From: Pseudomonadota bacterium
GTDB lineage: Bacteria; Pseudomonadota; Gammaproteobacteria; Pseudomonadales; Oceanobacteraceae
Reading direction: 5' to 3'
Length of the DNA: 64,000 nucleotides
Assembly: GCA_030145845.1 (NCBI GenBank)
Contig: JAIXHJ010000002.1
Coordinates: forward strand, 248,001 to 312,000
The notes under the pieces were generated by a model that saw only the letters and a list, made by a program, of their open reading frames with translations, was not told where the DNA came from and did not search any database. The translations under genes were made by a program, and so were the position numbers. Below are positions 44,999 through 53,880 of this stretch, piece by piece (position 1 is the stretch's first letter; every line of letters starts with the position of its first letter).

Positions 44999-46030
44999 AT
45001 GATTTCACTGAAAAAGATTGCTTCTGCCGGCCTGCTGGCCGCGACACTGTTTTCATCATTCACTGCTTCGGCGGAAACCGTACTGCGCGTCGGTACCTGG
45101 CTGCCGCCCACAGACAAACAGAACGAGGTTGTCTGGCCGACATGGGCAAAATGGGTGGAAGAAGCCACCGAGGGACGGGTAAAAGTTAAACTCGAATATG
45201 GTCTGGGTCATCCGAAAACCATGTTCCAGCTGGTGGAAGACGGCATTGTGGATGCTTCCTTCAGCTTCCACGGTTATGTGCCGGGCCGTTTCAAACTGCC
45301 ACAGATTGTTGAGGAGCCGGGGCTGGGTGTCGGTGCAGAAGCTGCGTCGGTGGCGCTGTGGCGTGTGTATGACCAGCAGCTGCGTCAGGCCGGTGAATTT
45401 GAAGGCCTGCAGGTACTGGCGATGTTTTCTCATGGTCCGGGCACCATTCAGTCCAATTTCCCGGTCAACAGTCTGGCCGATCTGGAAGGCAAAAAAATCC
45501 GCGTCGGCGGCGGTGTACAGTCTGAACTGGCAGAGCGCATGAAGCTGACGCCGGTTGGTGCACCAGCCACCAAAGCGTATGAAATGCTGCAGCAGGGTGT
45601 GATTGACGGCATCTTTATGCCGATGGCACAGCAGAAAAGTCTGCGTCTGAACGAAGTGACCAAATACATCACCATTTTCCCGGCCGGTATGTATATGGGC
45701 AGCTTCTCCATGTTCATTAACCCTGAGTTTATGGAAGATCTGGACGAGCGTGACCGTCAGGCGATTCTGTCGGTATCCGGGGAAAAACTGTCCGCCATGG
45801 CAGGTCGTGCCTGGGAAGCCGGCGATAAGGAAGGTTTTGCCGCCGCCCGTGAGGCCGGTGTTGAAATCAACGAGCTGAGTGCAGATTCTCCGCTGGCGCA
45901 AGAATTTGAGCAGATGATCAGCGGCATGGACGCTATCTGGGTTAAGTCTGTGGCTGACCGTGATGTGAATGCTGAAGCGGCGATGAAAGAGCTGCGTGAT
46001 ATTGCTCACCATTATTCTGCGGAAAAGTAA
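44999..46030 (+). CDS. TRAP transporter substrate-binding protein (DctP family)
   Basis: A 343-residue periplasmic binding protein with a signal peptide (MISLKKIASAGLLAATLFSS, cleavage near ASA-ETV). Features of DctP/TAXI-type P subunits are visible: LRVGTWLPPTDKQN, GKKIRVGGGVQSELAERM and the ARG-equivalent region before LQQGVIDGIFMP. The ligand is not predictable from sequence, but the paa cluster next door suggests an aromatic or carboxylic acid. AAGG spaced 8 nt from ATG 44999 excludes the TTG at 44993. Confidence 0.9.
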   Translation: MISLKKIASAGLLAATLFSSFTASAETVLRVGTWLPPTDKQNEVVWPTWAKWVEEATEGRVKVKLEYGLGHPKTMFQLVEDGIVDASFSFHGYVPGRFKLPQIVEEPGLGVGAEAASVALWRVYDQQLRQAGEFEGLQVLAMFSHGPGTIQSNFPVNSLADLEGKKIRVGGGVQSELAERMKLTPVGAPATKAYEMLQQGVIDGIFMPMAQQKSLRLNEVTKYITIFPAGMYMGSFSMFINPEFMEDLDERDRQAILSVSGEKLSAMAGRAWEAGDKEGFAAAREAGVEINELSADSPLAQEFEQMISGMDAIWVKSVADRDVNAEAAMKELRDIAHHYSAEK

Positions 46031-46032
46031 TT

Positions 46033-46548
46033 ATGTCAGTGTCTGAATGGGTTTCAGAACACTATCAGGAAGAGGGGCCGGTCAAATGGCTGGCCTTTTT
46101 CCTCGAAAGTGTGACGGGTGCTGTGCTGCTGGGGCTGGTATTGCTGACCTGTGCGGATGTCGGTGGCCGCTACTTTTTCGGCAATGCGGTAAACGGCAGT
46201 ACGGAATTAACGGAAATTGCCCTGGCGGTGATTGTGTTCGCCGAAATGCCGGTGATCACCTGGCGTGGCGGGCATGTGATTGTCGATCTTCTCGACCGCT
46301 ATATGAATTACTGGCTGGTAAAAGCACTGGGGCTGTTGTCTGTGTTGCTGGTTGCCAGCGCGTTTTATGCACTTGCCAGCCGTATGTGGTATCTGGCTGA
46401 GCGTTCTTTACGCAGGGATGTGGTAACAGAATATCTGGAAATCCCGACAGGCTATATCGTGCAGTATATCTCAGTAATGAGTTATATCTGTGCAGCCATG
46501 ATGATCAGTTATGGTCTGTACCGGGTGATTAAAGAAAAGAACGGATAA
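46033..46548 (+). CDS. TRAP transporter small permease (DctQ family)
   Basis: A 171-residue membrane protein with four predicted transmembrane segments (near residues 18-38, 55-72, 95-115, 135-155) and the family pattern LTCADVGGRYFFGNAVNGSTELTEIAL. It pairs with the large permease. It begins 2 nt after the dctP stop, so it is in the same operon. Confidence 0.92.
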   Translation: MSVSEWVSEHYQEEGPVKWLAFFLESVTGAVLLGLVLLTCADVGGRYFFGNAVNGSTELTEIALAVIVFAEMPVITWRGGHVIVDLLDRYMNYWLVKALGLLSVLLVASAFYALASRMWYLAERSLRRDVVTEYLEIPTGYIVQYISVMSYICAAMMISYGLYRVIKEKNG

Positions 46549-46577
46549 TAATAACCGGCTTTCTATTAGGTTGTCTT

Positions 46578-47906
46578 ATGACTGTTGCTCTGATTGGTTT
46601 TGTAATCCTTTTGTTTCTGATTATTGTGGTCCGTATTCCCATTGCCTTTGCGATGGGGTTTACCGGATTTTTCGGCTTTGCTTACCTGCAGGGGCTGAGT
46701 TTTGATAACCTGCTGGACTTCCGCTGGAGTGGGGTGCTGTCCATGGCCTCCAACCGCGTGATTGATACGGTGCAGGAATACGGTCTGTCGGTTATTCCGC
46801 TGTTTATTCTGATGGGGAATCTGGTCACCAATTCCGGCCTGTCGCAGGCGCTGTACCGCGCGTCCAATGCGTTTCTTGGTCATCACAAAGGCGGGCTGTC
46901 GATGGCAACGGTGGTTGCCTGCGGTGGTTTCTCGGCCATCTGTGGTTCTTCGCTGGCGACCTCTGCCACCATGGCCAAGGTGGCAATGCCGCCGATGCGT
47001 CAGTATGGCTACGCCGATTCGCTGGCAACCGCTTCCATTGCCGCCGGAGGTACGCTGGGGATTCTGATTCCGCCCAGTGTCATTCTGGTGATTTATGGTC
47101 TGCTGACCGAAACCAGTATCCGTGAGTTATTTGCTGCCGGTTTTATTCCGGGGCTGCTCGGTGTGCTGCTGTATCTGGGCGCGGTGAAATATGTGGTGTG
47201 GCGTAATCCGGATGCCGGTCCGGCCGGGGAAAAATTAACCTGGTCACAGCGCATGCTGGCGATGAAAGGTGTCTGGGGTGTGGTTGTTCTGTTCACACTG
47301 GTGATGGGTGGGATTTATCTGGGTATTTTCACCCCGACAGAAGCCGCCGGCATCGGTGCCGGTGGTGCTTTCCTGATTGCGGTACTGCGGCGTACGCTGT
47401 CGGCCGGTTCGTTGTTCACGGCGTTAAGTGATACCGGGCGCACCTCGGCCATGCTGTTTTCCGTGGTGATCGGTGCACTGATTTTTTCCGACTTTATTAA
47501 CCGCGCGGGTCTGCCGGATGACCTGCTGACCTTTGTGACCTCTCTGGATGTCAGCCCGATGGGCGTGATTCTGGTGATTCTCGGTATTTATATCGTCCTC
47601 GGTATGGTGTTTGAGAGTCTGTCGATGCTGCTGCTGACAGTACCGATTTTTTATCCGCTGGTGCAGAGCCTGGGCTTTGATCTGGTGTGGTTCGGTATTG
47701 TGGTGGTGGTGGTCACGGAAATCAGCCTGATTACTCCACCGGTGGGGATGAATATATTCGTGCTGAATGCCGTCATCAGAAATATTAATCCGGCCACCAT
47801 TTTTAAAGGGGTTACCCCGTTCTGGTGTGCCGATATTGTCCGCCTGGCACTGATCACCCTGATTCCGGTGATTACTCTGGTGCTGCCTGACCTGCTTTAC
47901 CGCTGA
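46578..47906 (+). CDS. TRAP transporter large permease (DctM family)
   Basis: A 442-residue, highly hydrophobic permease with about 12 membrane segments. Family motifs include FAMGFTGFFGFA, VIPLFILMGNLVTNSGLS, GGFSAICGSSLATSATMAKVAMP, IAAGGTLGILIPPSV and EISLITPPVGMNIFVLNA. Together with DctP and DctQ it drives Na+-coupled uptake. Confidence 0.94.
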   Translation: MTVALIGFVILLFLIIVVRIPIAFAMGFTGFFGFAYLQGLSFDNLLDFRWSGVLSMASNRVIDTVQEYGLSVIPLFILMGNLVTNSGLSQALYRASNAFLGHHKGGLSMATVVACGGFSAICGSSLATSATMAKVAMPPMRQYGYADSLATASIAAGGTLGILIPPSVILVIYGLLTETSIRELFAAGFIPGLLGVLLYLGAVKYVVWRNPDAGPAGEKLTWSQRMLAMKGVWGVVVLFTLVMGGIYLGIFTPTEAAGIGAGGAFLIAVLRRTLSAGSLFTALSDTGRTSAMLFSVVIGALIFSDFINRAGLPDDLLTFVTSLDVSPMGVILVILGIYIVLGMVFESLSMLLLTVPIFYPLVQSLGFDLVWFGIVVVVVTEISLITPPVGMNIFVLNAVIRNINPATIFKGVTPFWCADIVRLALITLIPVITLVLPDLLYR

Positions 47907-47917
47907 GGAGAAGACTG

Positions 47918-48403
47918 ATGCTTCCGGGTGTAAAACGTATTCTGTATGCCTCCGATCTCCGTGAAGGCTCACGCCCGGCATTCCGGGCGGCGGTCAGCCT
48001 GTGTGGTCATTACCAGTCACATATTACGTATCTGCATGTGATTGAATCACCGGGAACCCAGGCTGAGAAAATCGTTCATGAAATGATGGCCAGGGATGCA
48101 TCGCTGAAAGCGATGCACGACAGCTGTGTGAAGGAAGTCCACGACGGTATTTATCAGCGTGTGCAGGCGTTCTGTGATGCTGAACTGGATGAGGATGAGC
48201 AACTGCAGCCTGATCAGCTGGATGCCCGGGTGGTGGAAGGTGAAACCTGGCGGGAAATTCTGCGGGTGGCCGATGAAATCCGCGCCAGTGTGATCGTTAT
48301 GGGCACCCGGCATGATCATCGTCTGGGTAAAGTCCTGATCGGTTCCACCGCCGTGAAGGTGATGGAACACAGCAAAAGGCCGGTACTGGTGGTACCTCTG
48401 TAA
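47918..48403 (+). CDS. Universal stress protein (UspA family)
   Basis: A 161-residue UspA-fold protein. The N-terminus KRILYASDLREGSRPAFRAA is the family start, and the ATP-binding motif G-x2-G-x9-GS is seen in the C-terminal MGTRHDHRLGKVLIGSTA, ending RPVLVVPL. It starts 11 nt after dctM; UspA genes often follow TRAP transporter genes (as TeaD with teaABC), where they modulate transport in response to ATP. Confidence 0.92.
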   Translation: MLPGVKRILYASDLREGSRPAFRAAVSLCGHYQSHITYLHVIESPGTQAEKIVHEMMARDASLKAMHDSCVKEVHDGIYQRVQAFCDAELDEDEQLQPDQLDARVVEGETWREILRVADEIRASVIVMGTRHDHRLGKVLIGSTAVKVMEHSKRPVLVVPL

Positions 48404-48434
48404 TAAAAAATAAGGCGGCCATTGGCCGCCTTAT
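48404..48434. terminator. Bidirectional terminator between the usp gene and a convergent gene
   Basis: ATAAGGCGGCC-ATT-GGCCGCCTTAT, an 11-bp stem with 3-nt loop. On the minus strand a run of Ts (complement of 48404-48410) follows, so it ends the gene at 48438-49217 well. On the plus strand it serves the TRAP-usp operon less well. Confidence 0.85.
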
Positions 48435-48437
48435 CCG

Positions 48438-49217
48438 TCAGAACATCACGTCCATTTTTATACCGCTCAGATCCATCTGCTGCTGGTCGAAAAAGATCCG
48501 CCGCAGCTGCAGTCCGGCACGGATACGCGGGCTGAAGCGGTAATCGGCTGCGAGTCCGGCCACCGGCGCCAGGCCGCCACCGAAATTTACGTCCAGGCCG
48601 TCGCGGGCGGTATCAATTTTTCCCTGCCACCAGAGGTAGCCGGCGCTGGCCGAGAGCCCGGCCCGCTCTGACAAAGGCAGAGTAAAACGCTGCGCCAGCA
48701 TCCAGCCGCTGCCACCGACCGGGTAATAATCTTTCAGCGCCGGGCGTACTTCGGTGGCGCTGTCAGTGCTGGTCAGTTCCGCTTCTGCGCGGCCCAGATC
48801 AAGGTAACTGAACTCCACAGCACCCCAGCTCAGGTAGCGGTAACCCAGGCCCAGTTCTTTGACCATGCGCGTTGTATCGTACTGACTGAAACTGACATAG
48901 AGTCCGTCAGCGGCCATATCCTGTTCCAGCTCTGACTGACTGATGCTGCTGTTGCCCTGATACAGGCCGGCAATCAGATAAGCGCCCCGTTCGCTGGTGT
49001 CTGCGCTGACGTGGGTCACAGGTGACAGCGTCAGGCTGGCAAAACTTGTGCGTAATGTCTGCAGTCGGGTGGCAGCGGTTATATCCGTCTGGTTCAGCTG
49101 CATTAACTGCTGCCGGAGTGACTGATTTAACAGACTCTGGGTGGTCGCATCCGGTTCCGCGTCTGCATACTCTGCCGCTGGCGGGCGGCCTGAAATATCC
49201 TGTGGTCTGGCAAACAT
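48438..49217 (-). CDS. Outer-membrane beta-barrel-like protein without a signal peptide
   Basis: A 259-residue protein. Residues 1-70 are Gln/Ala/Asp-rich and hydrophilic, with a helical NQSLRQQLMQLNQTDI segment; residues 75-259 show alternating strands with many aromatics, as in a small OmpA-like or Omp85-unrelated barrel (GAYLIAGLYQGN, ELGLGYRYLSWGAVEFSYLDLGRAE, PRIRAGLQLRRIFF). It ends in Phe, as barrel proteins do. An in-frame TAA stands 10 codons upstream of the ATG, and no hydrophobic leader is encoded. Either it is not exported by Sec, or the leader was lost. I do not recognise a named family. Confidence 0.6.
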   Translation of the reverse strand: MFARPQDISGRPPAAEYADAEPDATTQSLLNQSLRQQLMQLNQTDITAATRLQTLRTSFASLTLSPVTHVSADTSERGAYLIAGLYQGNSSISQSELEQDMAADGLYVSFSQYDTTRMVKELGLGYRYLSWGAVEFSYLDLGRAEAELTSTDSATEVRPALKDYYPVGGSGWMLAQRFTLPLSERAGLSASAGYLWWQGKIDTARDGLDVNFGGGLAPVAGLAADYRFSPRIRAGLQLRRIFFDQQQMDLSGIKMDVMF

Positions 49218-49293
49218 CCTGTTGTCCTTTTTGCTTTTTATGTCCTGTTACTTATTTCTGCTGCTGGCCGGCACATGAGCAATTATTTTTTTA

Positions 49294-49902
49294 TCAACAC
49301 AGCTCCGCAGCGGTTTCCAGTGGGCAGACTTTGCTGAGACGGTTTTGCAGCCACTGATTGACCATCACATCCAGCACCAGATGAACGCGGCTGAGCGGGC
49401 TGTTATTAATGACTTCATGTTCTTCGGCGGCATTGATGTACCAGCATTCGCCCACCGCCATCGGCACAGCTTCACCGGCCACATAAAAAGCGACGCGGTT
49501 ATCACTGATAATGGGGAAGTGCAGCCGCGCTTCCCCCTGTTGCCAGCTGCCAATGGGATCGCGGTGAGGAAAAATATGCGCGCCGGCATCGAGACGCATC
49601 AGCCGGGCTGACTTTAGCCGGCAGTCGTTTTCGATGAACTGATCAAGGCAATCCATTAATGCCGGCTGAGATTTCAGGACGGGCAAATTAATCCACTGGC
49701 CGGAATCAGAATGCAGCTGAAATGACTGTAAAACCGGATGGGCAGTGGCATGGCCGGCGGCACAACGCAGGGGCAATACCTGCCAGCCTCCCTGATAAAT
49801 AGATTGATGAACGTGCGCCTGCCAGAGGTCTTCCGTCAGGCTCTGCAGGCCGGATAAAACTGCGGGTATATCAATCGCTGTATTGAGCCTGGCGCAACGC
49901 AT
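49294..49902 (-). CDS. Aspartyl/asparaginyl beta-hydroxylase-like dioxygenase
   Basis: A 202-residue protein of the Asp/Asn beta-hydroxylase (Asp_Arg_Hydrox) family. The cupin-type iron site is HxD...H: AHIFPHRDPIG (His-Arg-Asp) at about 109-119 and AAEEHEVINNSPLSRVHLVLD at about 158-178 (second His and the 2-oxoglutarate-binding Arg). The fold acts with Fe(II) and 2-oxoglutarate. The target protein is unknown. A 76-bp gap separates it from the barrel-like gene downstream. Confidence 0.82.
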   Translation of the reverse strand: MRCARLNTAIDIPAVLSGLQSLTEDLWQAHVHQSIYQGGWQVLPLRCAAGHATAHPVLQSFQLHSDSGQWINLPVLKSQPALMDCLDQFIENDCRLKSARLMRLDAGAHIFPHRDPIGSWQQGEARLHFPIISDNRVAFYVAGEAVPMAVGECWYINAAEEHEVINNSPLSRVHLVLDVMVNQWLQNRLSKVCPLETAAELC

Positions 49903-50277
49903 GGCTTACTCCCGCTTGTGCTTATTATCATCCATGACCCTCAAGGGGCAGCCTGTCTCCCGCGGTATGGCGGGTTGTTCTGGGCAGGCATTTTCTGCAG
50001 CCATTACGCCTATCGTCTGAGATATGTCTGGAGTGCTGATATATTTTTATGAATAAGCACCCCGGTTGCAGGTCTCTATATAAAATCAGCCAGAATAGAT
50101 GTTCAAATTGAGTTCGCTCCGGTTAGTGAAAATACCTGACATCTGTCATCATATTGAGCCAAAGAACGTGGTTTGCTTCATCCGGTTGGACTGAGCAGTT
50201 GACCATCCTTTACTCCGTCGCGGCCGGCGGCGGGTTATTATCGGCACTTTATAATTAATCTGATCAGGGAATTACTT
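49903..50277. other. Intergenic region before the cytochrome b561 gene
   Basis: 375 bp with no supported gene. A TATAAT at 50250-50255 lies 23 bp before the cytochrome start and could be a -10 box, but no good -35 is seen 17 bp upstream. Nothing repetitive was found. Confidence 0.4.
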
Positions 50278-50961
50278 ATGACCACGTCTGTTGAGGTCAG
50301 GACTGTCAGGGTCTGGGATGTTTTTGTCCGTCTGTTTCACTGGCTGCTGGTGGCTGCTATCGGCTTTGCCTGGTGGAGCGGTGAACAGGGCGGAGAATGG
50401 ATGGTCTGGCACATGCGTGCCGGTTATACCGTTCTCGGGCTGGTTATTTTCCGTCTGCTGTGGGGATTCGCCGGCAGCTTTTATGCCCGCTTCAGCCAGT
50501 TTGTGCAGTCACCCGGAACCGTGCTGAGCTACGCCGGTAAACTGGTTAAAGGACAAGAAGCACATTATGCCGGCCATAATCCGGTCGGTGGCTGGGCGGT
50601 ATTACTGCTGTTGCTGCTGTGTGCGCTGCAGGCCGTAACCGGGTTGTTTGCCAATGATGAAATTTTTACCGAAGGCCCACTGGTGCACCTGATCAGTTAT
50701 GACCTGAGTGTTGAAATTACCCGCTGGCATAAAATGTTGTTTAACGGGTTGCTGGCGGTGATTGGTGTACACCTGCTGGGCGTGATGTTTCATCAGTTTC
50801 TGCGTAAGGAGAAACTGGTTCCGGCGATGGTTACCGGCAATAAAAAGGTGGCAGAGATTGCCGATGCAGCGCCTGCCACCGCACCAGGCTCACGCATGAT
50901 CGTGGGCCTGATGCTGGTACTGGCGGCAGGTCTGCTGGTGTGGGGAATAATCAGTCTTTGA
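50278..50961 (+). CDS. Cytochrome b561-type membrane protein
   Basis: A 227-residue di-heme b561/Ni-Fe hydrogenase cytochrome b-like protein. It has four or five membrane segments, and candidate heme His residues in VRLFHWLLVA (His near 21), VWHMRAGY (near 43), RWHKMLF (near 148) and VIGVHLLGVMFHQF (near 162 and 168). It may pass electrons between the quinone pool and the cytochrome c' that is encoded convergently next door. The last 11 nt overlap that gene. Start ATG follows AGGGAATTACTT. Confidence 0.85.
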   Translation: MTTSVEVRTVRVWDVFVRLFHWLLVAAIGFAWWSGEQGGEWMVWHMRAGYTVLGLVIFRLLWGFAGSFYARFSQFVQSPGTVLSYAGKLVKGQEAHYAGHNPVGGWAVLLLLLLCALQAVTGLFANDEIFTEGPLVHLISYDLSVEITRWHKMLFNGLLAVIGVHLLGVMFHQFLRKEKLVPAMVTGNKKVAEIADAAPATAPGSRMIVGLMLVLAAGLLVWGIISL

Positions 50962-51397
50962 ACTGATCGTGGCAGCCTTTGCAGGTTTTGGCGACCTGCA
51001 TAAAGGCTGGTCCGATTTCACCTTTATCACCGGTTTTGGCTGCTTCTGCCAGAGCCGCGCTGGCGGTCTGGAAACTTTCCATACCTTTGGCAAAGGTTTC
51101 CCAGTCGTCTTCGATCGCCGGCAGGGCAGCGGTTTTGCTGCTGTATGTACCGGCTACAAAACCTTCCAGCGGCATTTTGCTCAGTGCGGCCAGATTATCT
51201 GCACGGCTTTTGAATTCTTCCGCATTAAATTCGGTTTTACCTTTCATCATGTCGCCCATGGGACCGAAATTCCATTTCACGGCTTTGAAGATACCCTGAC
51301 GGTATTCAATGGCTTCAAAAGGTTTTGGTGCTGCCAGGGCTGCGCTGCTGATGCCTGCCAGAGCGGCCGTCAGGCCCAGAACTGCTAATTTTTTCAT
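50951..51397 (-). CDS. Cytochrome c', periplasmic
   Basis: A 148-residue precursor with a signal peptide (MKKLAVLGLTAALAGISSAA, cleavage at ALA-APK) and a single CKGCH heme site at the C-terminal end (about residues 140-144), the class II cytochrome c arrangement. The four-helix-bundle spacing (EAIEYRQGIFKAVKWNFGPMGDMMKG) is typical of cytochrome c'. These bind NO and help in its detoxification. Adjacent pairing with a cytochrome b561 is frequent. Confidence 0.92.
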   Translation of the reverse strand: MKKLAVLGLTAALAGISSAALAAPKPFEAIEYRQGIFKAVKWNFGPMGDMMKGKTEFNAEEFKSRADNLAALSKMPLEGFVAGTYSSKTAALPAIEDDWETFAKGMESFQTASAALAEAAKTGDKGEIGPAFMQVAKTCKGCHDQFKD

Positions 51398-51564
51398 GAT
51401 GATATTCCTCTCTCATCGGTTGGGAGTGCAGCCAGTCTAACCGCTGGGCCAGAGGGCGCACAGTGGACTGTCTGACAAACAAACTAACCATTACCTTACT
51501 TTACACTCATGGCAAGCCTGAACAGCCGTATGATGATGTCAGTGCAACAATGGAGTAACGATTT

Positions 51565-52749
51565 TTGCTGACAGCCATACCGATCGTCCTGAGTCTGATG
51601 CTTCTGTCGGGCGCACTGCAGGGCTGTGCCAATGCGGCACCGGAACCGCCGGTGCCGGCGATGCCACTGGGGCAGCAGAGTTTTCAGGCATACCGTGCCG
51701 ATATGATCCGCTGGCTGCAGCAGCGGCGCGATATTCAGAGCGCTGACCGGCAGCAGGAAATTCTCTGGAACGCACCGGCAGAATGGCGTCCGCAGCAGAG
51801 TAATGGCAAAGGTATTCTGCTGGTGCACGGGCTGGGGGATTCGCCCTGGTCCTATCACGATATCGGTGCCAGTCTGGCGCAACAGGGCTTTCTGGTGCGC
51901 AGTGTGCTGCTGCCCGGACACGGCACCCGGCCGCAGGATATGCTGACCACCCGGCTGGCGGAGTGGCAGCAGGTGGTGCGCGAGCAGGCCGGGATTCTGG
52001 CGGATGAAACGGACCAGCTGTATCTGGGCGGTTTTTCCACCGGCGCCAATCTGGTGCTGAGCTATGCCATGCAGCATGACAGCGTCAGTGGTCTGCTGTT
52101 GTTTTCGCCGGCGTTTGAATCGGATTCCGGTTTCGACTGGCTGACGCCTTACCTGAGTAAAATCCGGCCCTGGCTGTTACCCAATGACGGTTCCCGGCCA
52201 CTGCAGAATGCGGTGCGCTATCTGACCGTGCCGACCAATGGCTTCGGCCAGTTTTACCTGAGCAGTGCCGACGCCCGCGATTATCTGGCAGAGCAGGTGT
52301 TCAGCCGGCCGGTACTGATGGTGGTGAGTGAGCATGATTCGGTGCTGGATACCGGTTACCTGCGTGATACCTTCAGCGCCCGTTTCACCCATCCGCACAG
52401 CCGTCTGATCTGGTATGGCGACACCTCATGGCCGGTCAGTGACGCCCGGATTCTGCAGCGCAGTGATTACCTGCCGGAGTACCGTATCAGCCAGTTTTCG
52501 CATATGGGGATTCTGTTCCGTCCGGATAACCCCCTGTATGGCAGGGATGGCAGTCTGCGCATCTGCTGGAACGGACAAAGCGAAACCCGGACTCAGGCCT
52601 GTCAGCAGGGGGCAGAGGTCTGGTATTCCGCCTGGGGCCTGCAGGACGATGAACACATTCATGCGCGGCTGACATTCAACCCTTATTACGACTGGCAGAT
52701 GAATGTGATCGCTGAGGTGCTGAGTGCCGCTGCACCGGGTGTGCAATAA
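51565..52749 (+). CDS. Lipoprotein alpha/beta hydrolase
   Basis: A 394-residue protein that begins at TTG 51565, 9 nt behind GGAG. A leader IPIVLSLMLLSGALQGC has a lipobox (LQGC) at about residue 21, so it is probably a lipoprotein. The hydrolase core shows GILLVHGLGDSPWSYHD, the nucleophile elbow YLGGFSTGANL, the acid in VVSEHDSVLD and the His of SQFSHMGI. Family: serine esterase/lipase-like. The substrate is unknown. The next gene is also an alpha/beta hydrolase. Confidence 0.82.
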   Translation: MLTAIPIVLSLMLLSGALQGCANAAPEPPVPAMPLGQQSFQAYRADMIRWLQQRRDIQSADRQQEILWNAPAEWRPQQSNGKGILLVHGLGDSPWSYHDIGASLAQQGFLVRSVLLPGHGTRPQDMLTTRLAEWQQVVREQAGILADETDQLYLGGFSTGANLVLSYAMQHDSVSGLLLFSPAFESDSGFDWLTPYLSKIRPWLLPNDGSRPLQNAVRYLTVPTNGFGQFYLSSADARDYLAEQVFSRPVLMVVSEHDSVLDTGYLRDTFSARFTHPHSRLIWYGDTSWPVSDARILQRSDYLPEYRISQFSHMGILFRPDNPLYGRDGSLRICWNGQSETRTQACQQGAEVWYSAWGLQDDEHIHARLTFNPYYDWQMNVIAEVLSAAAPGVQ

Positions 52750-52782
52750 TCGCCTTTTTATTTACCTGCCGGAGGAAATGCA

Positions 52783-53880
52783 GTGAGCGGATGGATGATG
52801 GTGATTGCCGTGCTGGTTGCCGGGGCTCTGTATTACCGGCTGACGGCAGTACGCCGGCCGCAGCTGATTTATCAGGACAATGCTTTTCAGCAGCAGCTGT
52901 TAAAACGATTACCCCGCCTGCAGCGCCATTTCTGGCCGACGCCGTGGATGTTTAATACGCATCTGCAGCTGATCGCATTGGGACTGAAAAAAGGGTTGGG
53001 AAAAAAACTGACCTATGACCAGTCGGACGTTCTCACCATGGCCGATGGTGGCACCACCGCACTGCACTGGCTGGGGCAGGACCTGCCGGCCACGGCACCG
53101 ACGCTGGTGGTGCTGCATACCATTACCGGCTCGCCGCACAGTATGCGTGGCATCGTGCGCGACCTGCATCATTTCACCGGCTGGCGGGTGGTGCTCTGTC
53201 AGCGCCGCGGGCATGGTGACCTGCCGTTAACCGTAGCGCGCATCAATACCATGGGTGATACCGCCGACCTGCGTGAACAACTGGCTGTGATTACGGCCCG
53301 TTATCCGGATTCCCCGCTGTATGCCATCGGTATTTCCGCCGGCTCCGGCCTGCTGGTGCGCTATCTGGGCGAAGCCGGTGAACAGACCCCGGTTAAGGGC
53401 GCGATGGCGTATTGTCCCGGTTATAACATCGAAACGGCTTTCAGCCGGGCGCAGCCTTTTTACAGCCGCATGATGGCGAAAAAACTGATCCGTCAGTTTA
53501 TTACCTCGCATGTGCCGCAGTTCTCCGGTCTGCGGACTTACGAAGCCTGCATTCAGTCGCAGGATCTGCACGAATTTCATCAGAACCTGTATGAGTTTGC
53601 CGGCTTTGCCACGTTGCAGGATTTTATGGATGCCAGTAATCCGATGAAGGTGATTGATCAGATCCGCGTGCCGCTGCTGATTCTGAACGCGGAAGATGAT
53701 CCGGTGTGCCATATCGATAACGCGTGGGAACACGAACAGCAGATCCGCACCATGCCCACAACCTTACTGGCGGTTACAAGGCGCGGCAGTCACTGTGCCT
53801 ATTTTTCCGGGCTGACGGCTTCGCCCTGGGCCAACCATCTGGCGGCGGAATATTTTATGGCGCTGGACAATACGCACTGA
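52783..53880 (+). CDS. YheT-like alpha/beta hydrolase
   Basis: A 365-residue hydrolase of the YheT/COG0429 group with an N-terminal membrane anchor (MSGWMMVIAVLVAGALYYRL). The nucleophile elbow is IGISAGSGLLVRYLGE, the acid is in LILNAEDDPVC and the His in RRGSHCAYF, with QRRGHGDLPL typical of the group. GTG start at 52783 with GGAGGA upstream. It converges with no gap on the FAN1-like gene. Confidence 0.86.
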   Translation: MSGWMMVIAVLVAGALYYRLTAVRRPQLIYQDNAFQQQLLKRLPRLQRHFWPTPWMFNTHLQLIALGLKKGLGKKLTYDQSDVLTMADGGTTALHWLGQDLPATAPTLVVLHTITGSPHSMRGIVRDLHHFTGWRVVLCQRRGHGDLPLTVARINTMGDTADLREQLAVITARYPDSPLYAIGISAGSGLLVRYLGEAGEQTPVKGAMAYCPGYNIETAFSRAQPFYSRMMAKKLIRQFITSHVPQFSGLRTYEACIQSQDLHEFHQNLYEFAGFATLQDFMDASNPMKVIDQIRVPLLILNAEDDPVCHIDNAWEHEQQIRTMPTTLLAVTRRGSHCAYFSGLTASPWANHLAAEYFMALDNTH

